Part shown: piece after piece, positions 8,774-16,003 of the stretch
Layout of the letters: the number at the start of each line of letters is the position of its first letter
How positions within the stretch are numbered: the stretch's first letter is position 1
DNA from: Desulfonatronum sp. SC1
GTDB lineage: Bacteria > Desulfobacterota > Desulfovibrionia > Desulfovibrionales > Desulfonatronaceae
Assembly: GCF_003046795.1 (NCBI RefSeq)
Contig: NZ_PZKN01000019.1
Location: forward strand, 23,314 to 87,313
Direction: 5' to 3'
Length of the DNA: 64,000 nt
Program-made: the position numbers and the translations under genes
The notes under the pieces: generated by a model
Told to the model about the DNA's origin: nothing
The model's database searches: none
What the model saw: only the letters and a program-made list of their open reading frames with translations

Positions 8774-8861
8774 TCGAAATCGAAATCGCTATCGAAATCG
8801 GAGAATTATCAGAAATTGATTTCGATAGCGATTTCGATTTCGATACCGATCCGGATAGTGC
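8774..8861. repeat. Palindromic hexamer tract (CGAAAT units)
   Basis: Left arm: five or so imperfect copies of a CGAAATCG-type hexamer (about 8774-8802). Right arm: the complementary TTTCGAT series (about 8818-8847), separated by a loop of about 15 bases (GAGAATTATCAGAAA). The arms would form one long hairpin. A second tract of the same design, but with CGGAAT/CGGGGT units, lies inside the element at 18956-19128. Confidence 0.8.
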
Positions 8862-9079
8862 CTGAGAATCGAGAACAAATCCGCCCTGGTCGATGGAACA
8901 CGTTTCCGTGTCGTGAAATCGATGATAGCACTGGACCTCGTCAGGTCAAACCACACAACCCGCCTTGCCGTGAACGCCCGAAGCATCTGCGTGGAGACGT
9001 TAATTATTGATTATTTCGATGAATAACTGCAGATTCAATGCAAATTGGCAATATATCCGGAACATAGTCTAAATATCAT

Positions 9080-9099
9080 CCTGAATCCGGAAATTCAGG
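9080..9099. promoter_or_regulatory. Inverted repeat upstream of prxU
   Basis: CCTGAAT - six bases - ATTCAGG, a perfect 7-base inverted repeat about 77 bases before the start codon of the Sec-peroxiredoxin, in an AT-rich stretch. It could be an operator; it does not match the PerR, OxyR or Fur consensus as I know them. No regulator is encoded nearby. Confidence 0.35.
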
Positions 9100-9175
9100 G
9101 TTCGACAAACCGACTAGAAAAGTAAATAGGAATTATTCATATTTTCAACACTCAACCTCAATTCAGGAGGAACGT

Positions 9176-9907
9176 ATGGCGGATGAAAAACCCATTAACT
9201 GCGCCAGACCCACTGGCGGACTCGTTGGAGAGGACGCATCGGCAGAGCAGGCCGACACCCCGCAACCGCAACCGAACACAGGAGAGAAAAAAATGATGGT
9301 CCAGATTGGGCGCAAAGCCCCCGACTTTTCCGCTCCCGCCTATCACAACGGCGCCTTCACCTCGATCAAACTTTCGGACTACCTAGGCAAGTGGGTGGTG
9401 CTCTGCTTCTATCCGGGCGACTTCACCTTTGTCTGAGCGACCGAGATTTCGGCGGTCGCCGAAAAGCATGCGGAATTTGAAAAGCTGGGCGTTCAGGTAC
9501 TTTCCATGAGCACGGACAGCATGTTCGTACACAAGATGTGGGTTGACCACGAGCTGTCCAAGATGGTCACGACTGGCAAGGTGCCCTTTCCGATGCTGTC
9601 CGACGCCGGCGGAAAGGTCGGCGAGGCCTATGGCGTGTACGACGCGGATGCCGGAGTGGACGTTCGTGGCCGCTTCCTGATTGACCCGGACGGCATTGTC
9701 CAGGGGTTTGAGGTTCTCACCCCTCCGGTGGGCCGCAATGTCGGCGAAACCTTGCGCCAGGTCCAGGCCTTCCAGCTTGTCCGCGAAAGCAAAGGCAGCC
9801 AGGCCACGCCTTCGGGCTGGAAACCTGGAAAGATGGTCCTCACTCCCGGTCCGGAGTTGGTCGGAAACGTATGGAAAGAGTGGAAAGTCCAGATGGCCTC
9901 TGAGTAG
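9176..9907 (+). CDS. prxU: Selenocysteine-containing peroxiredoxin (AhpC/Prx family, in-frame TGA read as Sec)
   Basis: A single frame from ATG 9176 (AGGAGG six bases upstream) to TAG 9907, 243 residues, interrupted only by TGA at 9434-9436. That TGA falls exactly where the peroxidatic cysteine stands in typical peroxiredoxins: [16 protein letters not shown], with family consensus FYP-x-DFTFVCPTE. Both sides are fully conserved ([10 protein letters not shown] before; [36 protein letters not shown] and GWKPGK after), so a nonsense mutation is unlikely and Sec87 is the natural reading. The usual resolving Cys-Pro of the C-terminal arm is Thr-Pro ([10 protein letters not shown]), so the resolving thiol is absent there. 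An N-terminal extension holds NCARPTGG (Cys9). Likely reduces peroxides in the cytoplasm. The Sec insertion genes (selA/B/C/D) are not in the window. Confidence 0.9.
9437..9464 (+). promoter_or_regulatory. Candidate bacterial SECIS hairpin directly after the Sec TGA
   Basis: Two mutually exclusive hairpins follow the TGA. One is GCGACCG (9437-9443) with CGGTCGC (9453-9459), loop of nine bases, starting immediately after the stop. The other is TTTCGGC (9447-9453) with GCCGAAA (9458-9464) closing the four-base loop GGTC, which begins 17 bases after the TGA. The second fits the known bacterial SECIS layout better (short apical loop with G in its first two positions, roughly 16-37 bases after UGA). 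Both are within the coding sequence, as expected in bacteria. Confidence 0.65.
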
Positions 9908-9929
9908 GCTCGGACAAACCTGACACATG

Positions 9930-9967
9930 GAATGGACGGCAAAGCCGCGCGGCCTTGCCGTCCATTC
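9930..9967. terminator. Strong hairpin between convergent prxU and coiled-coil gene
   Basis: GAATGGACGGCAA (9930-9942) pairs with TTGCCGTCCATTC (9955-9967), a perfect 13-base stem; the 12-base loop is itself palindromic (GCCGCGCGGC). There is no T-run, so it may be a transcript-end hairpin rather than a classical intrinsic terminator. It lies 22 bases after the prxU stop and 47 bases before the end of the converging gene. Confidence 0.55.
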
Positions 9968-10013
9968 GCTGGATATCCATTACCGGCCCGGTCTCAAATT
10001 CGGAGACTGCCGT

Positions 10014-10331
10014 CTATTTGTCCGCGTCATCCCGGGCATCCCGCTCATATCGGGCCCTTGCCGCGGCATAGCCCTCCTTCAGCGCTTCCCAGGACCGTTC
10101 CAGATTTTTCCTGAGATCTTCCCAACCTGCCTCGCCGCCCTTGCGCAGCTCGGCGATCTTCTCCTCCATTTCGCCTCGTTTGGCCCGCAGAGCCTCGATC
10201 TGATCACGGTACTCGATCTCTTTTTCCGCTTTGACCTGCCTGGCCTTTGCCGCCAGCTTGTCGATGTCGACGTTCCATTCGTCGATTTTGGCCTTCAGCT
10301 TGCGAATGTAGGCTTCCCGATTTTCCAGCAT
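10014..10331 (-). CDS. Cytosolic coiled-coil protein (sll1863-like stress family)
   Basis: 105 residues from the ATG at 10331, chosen because GGAG stands close upstream (ATGGAGTGAAC-ATG) and the paralogue at 43383-43724 starts at the equivalent position. All-helical, highly charged, no signal peptide. AYIRKLKAKIDEWNVDIDKL is almost identical to the start of the paralogue (AYVQKLKAKIDEWNADIDEL), and the end (WEDLRKNLERSWEALKEGYAAA) also aligns. Relatives are described as coiled-coil or sll1863 stress-response proteins without known mechanism. The upstream neighbour in the same direction is the CNNM protein, and the paralogue is also near a CNNM gene. Confidence 0.75.
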   Translation of the reverse strand: MLENREAYIRKLKAKIDEWNVDIDKLAAKARQVKAEKEIEYRDQIEALRAKRGEMEEKIAELRKGGEAGWEDLRKNLERSWEALKEGYAAARARYERDARDDADK

Positions 10332-10458
10332 GTTCACTCCATTTTTTTCAGTGCTCGACTTCGTCGCCCCCACCCCGCGACAAAATGCTCCAAAGCAAGC
10401 GTAGGGTATGCGCAAGGGGGAGGATGATCAACCGGAAGCACTTCCGCCGCCCGCGCCG

Positions 10459-11487
10459 TCATCCTTCCACCGGTTTGGGCTCCTCCCGCACAATCCCCCG
10501 CAACAGTCGGCCGAGAATGTCCGAGCCGGTGATCACGTGCTTTTCCTCGCCCCAATAAAGGATGATGTCGTTGTCGATCACATCGTCGTCCGTTCGTTCC
10601 GGCTGGACCTTCAGGTGGGGTATCACGGCCCCCAGACTGGTCATGGGGTCGCGGATGATGATCGGTCGGTGGCAGTGGGCCATGGGATTAAACGTGTCCG
10701 GCTCGAAAAAGGCTTCGCGCAGAAAGGAGGCCACGTTCACGACGTAACGCGGCTCCCCCTCCTGGTCCACGAGGATCACCCAGGTTTTTCCGGAGCTTTG
10801 CACGAGCCTGAGAAACGGATCCACGCTGGACGGCCTGATGGAGGGAAAAACAGGCTTGCCGTTGTCGAACTTCATGGTCAGGATACTTTGCGGGTCCGCG
10901 CTCTCGCCCTCCGCGGCCACGGGCAGATCGTCCAGGGCCAGAAAGTTCAGACTCCCCTTGCCCTCCACCTTGTCGATCTCCGTGGAGGACGACTCCATGT
11001 GCATCTTGATCAGCTCCCGCAGATCCCGCTCCCGAAAGTAACCGATCCCCTCGGGCCCCAGCCACTTGTCCAAAAGCAGGGCCGTGGGCTTGACCACGGG
11101 GTACAGGGCTATCTGGTAGATCCTGATCACCGGGGCCAGCATGGCCCCCATCCGCAGCGCGTTTCGGGAGAAGTACGCCTGAGGCATGATCTCCCCGCAG
11201 ATGGTGATCAGCACGGTGGAAAACAGGAACGCGGCCACTCCGGCGAGCACGGAACTGGACAATAGGGCCAAAAGGACGTTCACCCCCACGTTGGACCAGA
11301 GGATGGTCACCAGCAGCAAGTTGGCGTCCCGGCGCAGGTGCAAGACCCGCCGGGCATGCGCGTTGCCACGGGAAGACTCCATCTCCAGATGAAGCTTGCT
11401 CACGGAGAAATAGGCCAGGTTCAGCCCGGAAAGCATGGCTGACTGGGTCAGGCAGATCAGGATTCCGATCCAAATGAAAGTGGTCAT
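10459..11487 (-). CDS. CNNM/DUF21-family transporter-like membrane protein with CBS region
   Basis: 342 residues from the ATG at 11487 (MTTFIWIGILICL). The N-terminal half is the CNNM (DUF21) domain: helices at about 1-22, 60-80, 85-105, the signature GLNLAYFSVSKLHLE and the TICGEIMPQAYF motif (family consensus GE-x-x-PK/Q). The second half has a CBS-like region (about 200-320; SSGKTWVILVDQEGEPRYVV). Members are linked to Mg2+/Co2+ efflux (CorC/CNNM), an inference for this protein. No clear ribosome binding site is seen; longer starts up to 11571 add a basic non-conserved leader and are unlikely. It is 127 bases upstream of the coiled-coil gene, same strand. Confidence 0.8.
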   Translation of the reverse strand: MTTFIWIGILICLTQSAMLSGLNLAYFSVSKLHLEMESSRGNAHARRVLHLRRDANLLLVTILWSNVGVNVLLALLSSSVLAGVAAFLFSTVLITICGEIMPQAYFSRNALRMGAMLAPVIRIYQIALYPVVKPTALLLDKWLGPEGIGYFRERDLRELIKMHMESSSTEIDKVEGKGSLNFLALDDLPVAAEGESADPQSILTMKFDNGKPVFPSIRPSSVDPFLRLVQSSGKTWVILVDQEGEPRYVVNVASFLREAFFEPDTFNPMAHCHRPIIIRDPMTSLGAVIPHLKVQPERTDDDVIDNDIILYWGEEKHVITGSDILGRLLRGIVREEPKPVEG

Positions 11488-11685
11488 GGCGGCGAGGGGA
11501 TGGAGATGGCGGCAAAATTGCCGATGGAGCTGCCGTTGGCGTAAGACGTGGACATCGTTGCCGAGTCTCAATTTTGACTTGCCCGGCCCGCGCCGTTACG
11601 CTTGATACCTTCTACACCCTTTCACGCGGGCCTTCCAGGCCCTGCGTCGGCCAAACACCATTCCCGGCAACACATTGGAGCGTAT

Positions 11686-12684
11686 ATGCCTCGATTCATC
11701 CTGCCCGACCAGATGCACACCCCTGACTGTGAGGTCCGTCGCGTGGGCGTGGAGATGGAAATGGCCGGGCTGGAGCTGCCGGTCATGGCCCAGGCGGTCA
11801 AGGATCTGTTCGGCGGTCACATCGATTCCAAAAGTCCTTTTGAAATCCACGTCCTGGAGACGCGCCACGGAGCGTTCGCCGTGGAACTGGACGCCAGCCT
11901 GCTCAAGAATCACGAATACCAGCCTTATCTGGCCAAGGTCGGCATCGACCTGGACGCCAGGGGCGACCAGCAAACCTTCGACGCCATGCTGGCCCGCCTG
12001 GCGGCCGGCGTCGTGCCCAGCGAAGTGGTGGCTCCGCCGATTCCGGTCATGGTCCTGGAGGACATGGACGCCTTGCGGGACAGGCTGCGTCGGGATGGCG
12101 CCAAGGGCACCCGTACGGCCCTGGTCTACGCCTTCGGGGCTCAGTTCAACGTGGAGGCCGTTCGACTGGACGCGGCTTACCTGCGAAACATTCTGCGCGC
12201 CTACGTGCTGCTCCACGACCGGCTGACAGAGCGGGGGGCCGTGGACCTCTCCCGCAAGATCTCGCCGTATATCCGGGCCTTTCCCGGCGGATACGTCCGG
12301 CTGCTTCTGAACAAGGACTACACGCCGGACCTCCCCGACCTGATCCGCGACTACCTCCTGCACAATCCCACCCGCAACCGCCCCCTGGACATGCTCCCGC
12401 TGTTTGCGCACCTGGAACGGGATCTGGTCATGAACGCGCCGGTGGAAACCCACCTGATCAAACCCAGGCCCGCATTCCACTACCGCCTGCCCAACTGCCA
12501 GATCGACGAATCGGATTGGTCCCTGGCCAAGCCGTGGAACGACTGGATCATGGTGGAAAAGCTGGCCGCGGATGAGAATCGCTTACGGGAGCACGCCCGG
12601 GCCTACCTGGAAAAACCAGGGGAAGTCGTGGCCCGGATGGTGGACGAATGGGTGGACATGTTGGGGACGTGGCTGAAGCGATGA
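11686..12684 (+). CDS. Amidoligase family protein (ATP-grasp/COOH-NH2 ligase type)
   Basis: 332 residues from the ATG at 11686 (TTGGAG five bases upstream). The N-terminal RRVGVEMEMAGLEL is the family's first conserved strand, where the paired glutamates of GxExE type bind metal/ATP. FEIHVLETRHGAFAVELDAS and GAQFNVEAVRL are further strands. DUF/PF12224-type amidoligases are predicted, by relation to glutamate-cysteine ligase and glutamine synthetase folds, to form amide bonds; the substrate is unknown. The stop overlaps the start of the downstream amidotransferase-like gene by ATGA, and this pair (amidoligase plus class-I GATase hydrolase) has been noted in comparative genomics of the family as a probable peptide or cell-wall tagging and detagging system. 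Confidence 0.8.
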   Translation: MPRFILPDQMHTPDCEVRRVGVEMEMAGLELPVMAQAVKDLFGGHIDSKSPFEIHVLETRHGAFAVELDASLLKNHEYQPYLAKVGIDLDARGDQQTFDAMLARLAAGVVPSEVVAPPIPVMVLEDMDALRDRLRRDGAKGTRTALVYAFGAQFNVEAVRLDAAYLRNILRAYVLLHDRLTERGAVDLSRKISPYIRAFPGGYVRLLLNKDYTPDLPDLIRDYLLHNPTRNRPLDMLPLFAHLERDLVMNAPVETHLIKPRPAFHYRLPNCQIDESDWSLAKPWNDWIMVEKLAADENRLREHARAYLEKPGEVVARMVDEWVDMLGTWLKR

Positions 12685-13484
12685 ACGGGAAAAAGCCGGT
12701 AATCGGCGTCACCGGCCCGGATCACGGCGGCCTGGCCGCTTGGTGGTTCACCCGCTTGGCGGTTTGGCGGGCCGGCGGCCGGGCGTTGCGGATCACGCCC
12801 CGGCGTCCCCGCCACGTTCAGGAACTGGACGGCCTGATCATCGGCGGCGGCGCGGACGTGGCGCCGGACCTGTACGGCGCCGAGCCGTTGAGGCCTCCCG
12901 AAAAAATGGCCGAGGAAATGACACGGGGAGAAACGGACTGGTTTCGACGCGGCCTGGCCTTGCTGGCCTTTCCCCTAATGCTGCTGATCCGGAGAATCCT
13001 GACCACCCGCAACCCCGGTCTGAACACGGACCGCGACGAACTGGAGCAGAACCTGCTCCGCTCGGCCCTGGAACGCGACCTGCCCATTCTGGGCATCTGC
13101 CGCGGCGCGCAACTGATCAACGTAACCCTGGGCGGCACCCTGCACCAGCACCTGACCGGCTTTTACCAGGAATCCCCCAATATCCGCAGCCTGCTGCCCC
13201 GCAAAACCATCCAGGTGGAGCCGGACTCCCTGCTGGCCCGCGGCCTCAAATGCGCCATATGCGGCGTCAACGCGCTGCACGACCAGGCCGTGGACAAGCT
13301 CGGCCGGACCGTGCGCGTCACGGCCCGGGAACCAAACGGCGTGATCCAGGCCGTGGAGGCCACGAACAAAACCTTTGTCCTCGGGGTCCAATGGCACCCC
13401 GAATACCTCCCCCACCACCGCCGCCAACAACGCCTGTTCCGCGCCCTGGTCCAGACTGCTCGAAAACCACGTCGCTCCATCTGA
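12681..13484 (+). CDS. Gamma-glutamyl-gamma-aminobutyrate hydrolase family (class-I GATase-like)
   Basis: 267 residues; the ATG at 12681 overlaps the amidoligase stop. Peptidase C26/PuuD-type fold: VIGVTGPDHGG start, DGLIIGGGADVAPDLYG oxyanion-side glycines, nucleophile in LGICRGAQLINV (Cys of the nucleophile elbow), and the His/Glu pair in VQWHPEYLPHH. So the catalytic triad is intact. Unusual is a hydrophobic-basic insertion around residues 78-115 (FRRGLALLAFPLMLLIRRI) between the GGG loop and the nucleophile region, which could make it membrane-associated. Probably cleaves a gamma-glutamyl-type amide formed by its partner; the true substrate is unknown. Confidence 0.82.
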   Translation: MNGKKPVIGVTGPDHGGLAAWWFTRLAVWRAGGRALRITPRRPRHVQELDGLIIGGGADVAPDLYGAEPLRPPEKMAEEMTRGETDWFRRGLALLAFPLMLLIRRILTTRNPGLNTDRDELEQNLLRSALERDLPILGICRGAQLINVTLGGTLHQHLTGFYQESPNIRSLLPRKTIQVEPDSLLARGLKCAICGVNALHDQAVDKLGRTVRVTAREPNGVIQAVEATNKTFVLGVQWHPEYLPHHRRQQRLFRALVQTARKPRRSI

Positions 13485-13781
13485 AAGGCGACAACCAGCT
13501 TTCGAAAAAAACATGTCATGACCAACAAGGCATGACATCCCGCATTTGCAAGAACCGGACAATGGGCTTATTCTGGGTGGACTGGAATCGAAAAGAGTGA
13601 ACAAATCAATACATTCACGACTGTTCGGCTTTGAGGCGACGACTCGGTTTCGGCTCGTAACGGCTCGTATCGGGCCATCCTCTTTTCCCGTAATGCAACG
13701 TGGAAGCCTCTCGTCGGCCCAACGTCAGTAATCGTCGCCCTTCATTAGCCATTTTCGACAATCTTCTTCAGGAGCAACACC

Positions 13782-15959
13782 ATGAACGCGGCTGAAACAG
13801 CCTTGAACGGCACTCCCTCAAAGCCCAGCGGCCCCCGGGTCTGGCCCGGTTCTCCCAATCCCTTGGGGGCCACATGGGACGGTTCCGGGGTGAGTTTCGC
13901 CCTGTTCTCGGCCCATGCCGAAAAGGTCGAACTATGCCTGTTCGATAGCGACGGGGTTACGGAGACCGCCCGGATCACCCTGCCGGAATACACCCATGAA
14001 GTCTGGCACGGCTATCTGCCGGACGCCCGGCCCGGACAGCTTTACGGCTACCGCGTCCACGGCCCCTACGAGCCCTTGGCGGGACACCGTTTCAACCCCA
14101 ACAAGCTGTTGCTGGACCCCTACGCCAAGGTCCTGGTCGGAAATCTGAAATGGGACGACGCATTGTTCGGCTACACGGTGGGCCACCCGGACGAAGACCT
14201 GTCCTTTGACGAACGGGATTCCGCGCCCTTCATGCCCAAGTGCCAGGTGGTGGACCCTGCCTTCACCTGGGGCCGATCCATGGACTTCCGGCCCTGGCAC
14301 GAAACCGTGATCTACGAAATGCACGTCCGGGGCTATACCATCCTCCATCCCGAGGTGCCCGAGGAGTTCCGGGGGACCTTCGAGGGCCTGGCTTCCCAGC
14401 CGGTGGTCGACCATCTCAAGAATCTGGGCATCAAGGCCATCGAGCTGCTGCCCATCCACGCTTTTCTTCAGGACCGCCACCTGATCGAACGCGACCTTGG
14501 CAACTACTGGGGCTACAATTCCATCGGCTACTTCGCGCCCAACCCGGACTACCTCCGCCCCAGAAACGACCTCTCGTCCTTTAAAAGTTTTGTTCAGAAA
14601 ATGCACGACGCCGGGATCGAGGTGATCCTGGACGTGGTCTACAACCACACCGCCGAGGGCAATCATCTCGGACCGACCCTCTCTTTTCGAGGCATCGACA
14701 ATTATTCCTATTACTATTTGATGGACGACCAACCGCGGTTCTACAACGACTTCACGGGCACTGGAAACGCCCTGGAGCTGCGCCATCCCAAGGTCTTGTC
14801 CATGGTCATGGATTCGTTGCGCTACTGGGTGCACGTGATGGGTGTGGACGGCTTTCGTTTCGACCTGGCCACCACCCTGGCCCGGGTGGAGGGCCCCTAC
14901 GACGAGCACGCCAGCTTTCTGGATGCCGTGGCCCAGGACCCGGTCCTGGGCCATGTCAAGCTGATCGCCGAGCCCTGGGACACCGGCCTGGGCGGATATC
15001 AGGTGGGCAATTTCCCGCCGGGCTGGGCAGAGTGGAACGACCAGTACCGGGACACCATGCGCAAATTTTGGAAAGGAGACGAGGGACTGCTGCCCGAGTT
15101 TGCGGGCCGCTTCTCCGCCTCCGCGGACATCTTCAACCGCCGCGGACGACGGACCTGGGCCAGCGTGAACTTCATCACGGCCCACGACGGCTTCACCCTG
15201 CACGATCTGGTCAGCTACAACCACAAGCACAACGAGGACAACGGGGAAAACGGCCGAGACGGTTCGGACAACAACAATTCCTGGAATTGCGGCGTGGAAG
15301 GTGAGACGGACGATCCGGAAATTCTTGCCCTGCGCCGCCGCCAGATGCGCAATTTACTGGCCACCCTGCTGTTGTCCCAAGGAACACCCATGCTCACCGC
15401 CGGGGACGAGTTCGCCCGCACCCAGCAGGGCAACAACAACGCCTACTGTCAGGACAGCGAGATCAGTTGGCTGGACTGGTCGGCCATCGACGAAGCCGGC
15501 CGGGCCCAGACCGACTTCGTCGCCCGGCTGCTCGCCCTTCGCCACCAACACATCGTCTTTCACCGCAACCGCTTCTTCCACGGAGACATCATCCCCGGTA
15601 CGCAGGTCAAGGACGTGATCTGGCTGCATCCCGACGGCCGCGAGATGACCCGGGACGACTGGCACGACCACGAGGCCCGATCCCTGGCCATCCGTCTGAG
15701 CGGCGAGGCCGGCATCGTCCACCTCACGGAAACCGGGGAACAGGAACCGGACGACACCTTCCTGCTCCTGGTCAACGCCAGCCATGAAGACGTGGCGTTC
15801 GTGCTGCCCAATGGAGACAGCGGAGCCTGGGAGCCCCTGGTGGACACCATGTCCGAGGACGGACAACCCGAAGGCGACGTCGGCCCCCATTCACCGGGCG
15901 TGAAACTGACCCTGGGAGGGCGCTCGTTGCGCTTGCTGCGGCTGGTGGCGGAGGCGTAG
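13782..15959 (+). CDS. glgX: Glycogen debranching enzyme (GlgX/TreX)
   Basis: 725 residues, typical length for GlgX/TreX. CBM48 domain at the N-terminus (GATWDGSGVSFALFSAHAEKVELCLFD), then a GH13 barrel with all four regions: VILDVVYNHT, GFRFDLATTL (Asp nucleophile), LIAEPWD (Glu acid/base) and FITAHDGFTL. The isoamylase-type WNCGVEG and GTPMLTAGDEFARTQQGNNN segments are present. Removes alpha-1,6 branches to give linear maltodextrins, the substrate of TreY. ATG at 13782 has AGGAG eight bases upstream. TreY follows directly, so this is a TreX-TreY unit for trehalose synthesis; TreZ is 25 kb away at 43751-45604. Confidence 0.95.
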   Translation: MNAAETALNGTPSKPSGPRVWPGSPNPLGATWDGSGVSFALFSAHAEKVELCLFDSDGVTETARITLPEYTHEVWHGYLPDARPGQLYGYRVHGPYEPLAGHRFNPNKLLLDPYAKVLVGNLKWDDALFGYTVGHPDEDLSFDERDSAPFMPKCQVVDPAFTWGRSMDFRPWHETVIYEMHVRGYTILHPEVPEEFRGTFEGLASQPVVDHLKNLGIKAIELLPIHAFLQDRHLIERDLGNYWGYNSIGYFAPNPDYLRPRNDLSSFKSFVQKMHDAGIEVILDVVYNHTAEGNHLGPTLSFRGIDNYSYYYLMDDQPRFYNDFTGTGNALELRHPKVLSMVMDSLRYWVHVMGVDGFRFDLATTLARVEGPYDEHASFLDAVAQDPVLGHVKLIAEPWDTGLGGYQVGNFPPGWAEWNDQYRDTMRKFWKGDEGLLPEFAGRFSASADIFNRRGRRTWASVNFITAHDGFTLHDLVSYNHKHNEDNGENGRDGSDNNNSWNCGVEGETDDPEILALRRRQMRNLLATLLLSQGTPMLTAGDEFARTQQGNNNAYCQDSEISWLDWSAIDEAGRAQTDFVARLLALRHQHIVFHRNRFFHGDIIPGTQVKDVIWLHPDGREMTRDDWHDHEARSLAIRLSGEAGIVHLTETGEQEPDDTFLLLVNASHEDVAFVLPNGDSGAWEPLVDTMSEDGQPEGDVGPHSPGVKLTLGGRSLRLLRLVAEA

Positions 15960-16003
15960 TGAGTCAGAGAAGAGATAACATTTCACTCATAAGAGATCGC
16001 CCG

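Larger units (their letters stand above)
8663..9175. other. Intergenic region between the secreted coiled-coil gene and prxU
   Basis: Divergent spacer of about 510 bases without a credible gene. It contains the palindromic hexamer tract at 8774-8861 and a short inverted repeat (9080-9099) about 80 bases before the peroxiredoxin start. The last 150 bases are AT-rich compared with the surroundings and probably hold the prxU promoter; TCGACA ... AAGTAAAT around 9101-9127 is a weak candidate. Confidence 0.6.

Noticed and set aside
8759..9010. Plus-strand frame of about 80 codons (Lys/Ser/Ile repeats)
   Set aside because: Derived from the CGAAAT hexamer hairpin; no start signal or homology.
9434..9436. 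TGA in the peroxiredoxin read as a nonsense mutation splitting the gene
   Set aside because: It falls exactly on the catalytic residue, both sides are conserved and a SECIS-like hairpin follows; selenocysteine explains this better.
15959..16003. GTG at 15959 as the treY start
   Set aside because: It would overlap the glgX stop, but the added 15 residues are not typical of TreY; the ATG at 16004 fits the family start. Not fully excluded.
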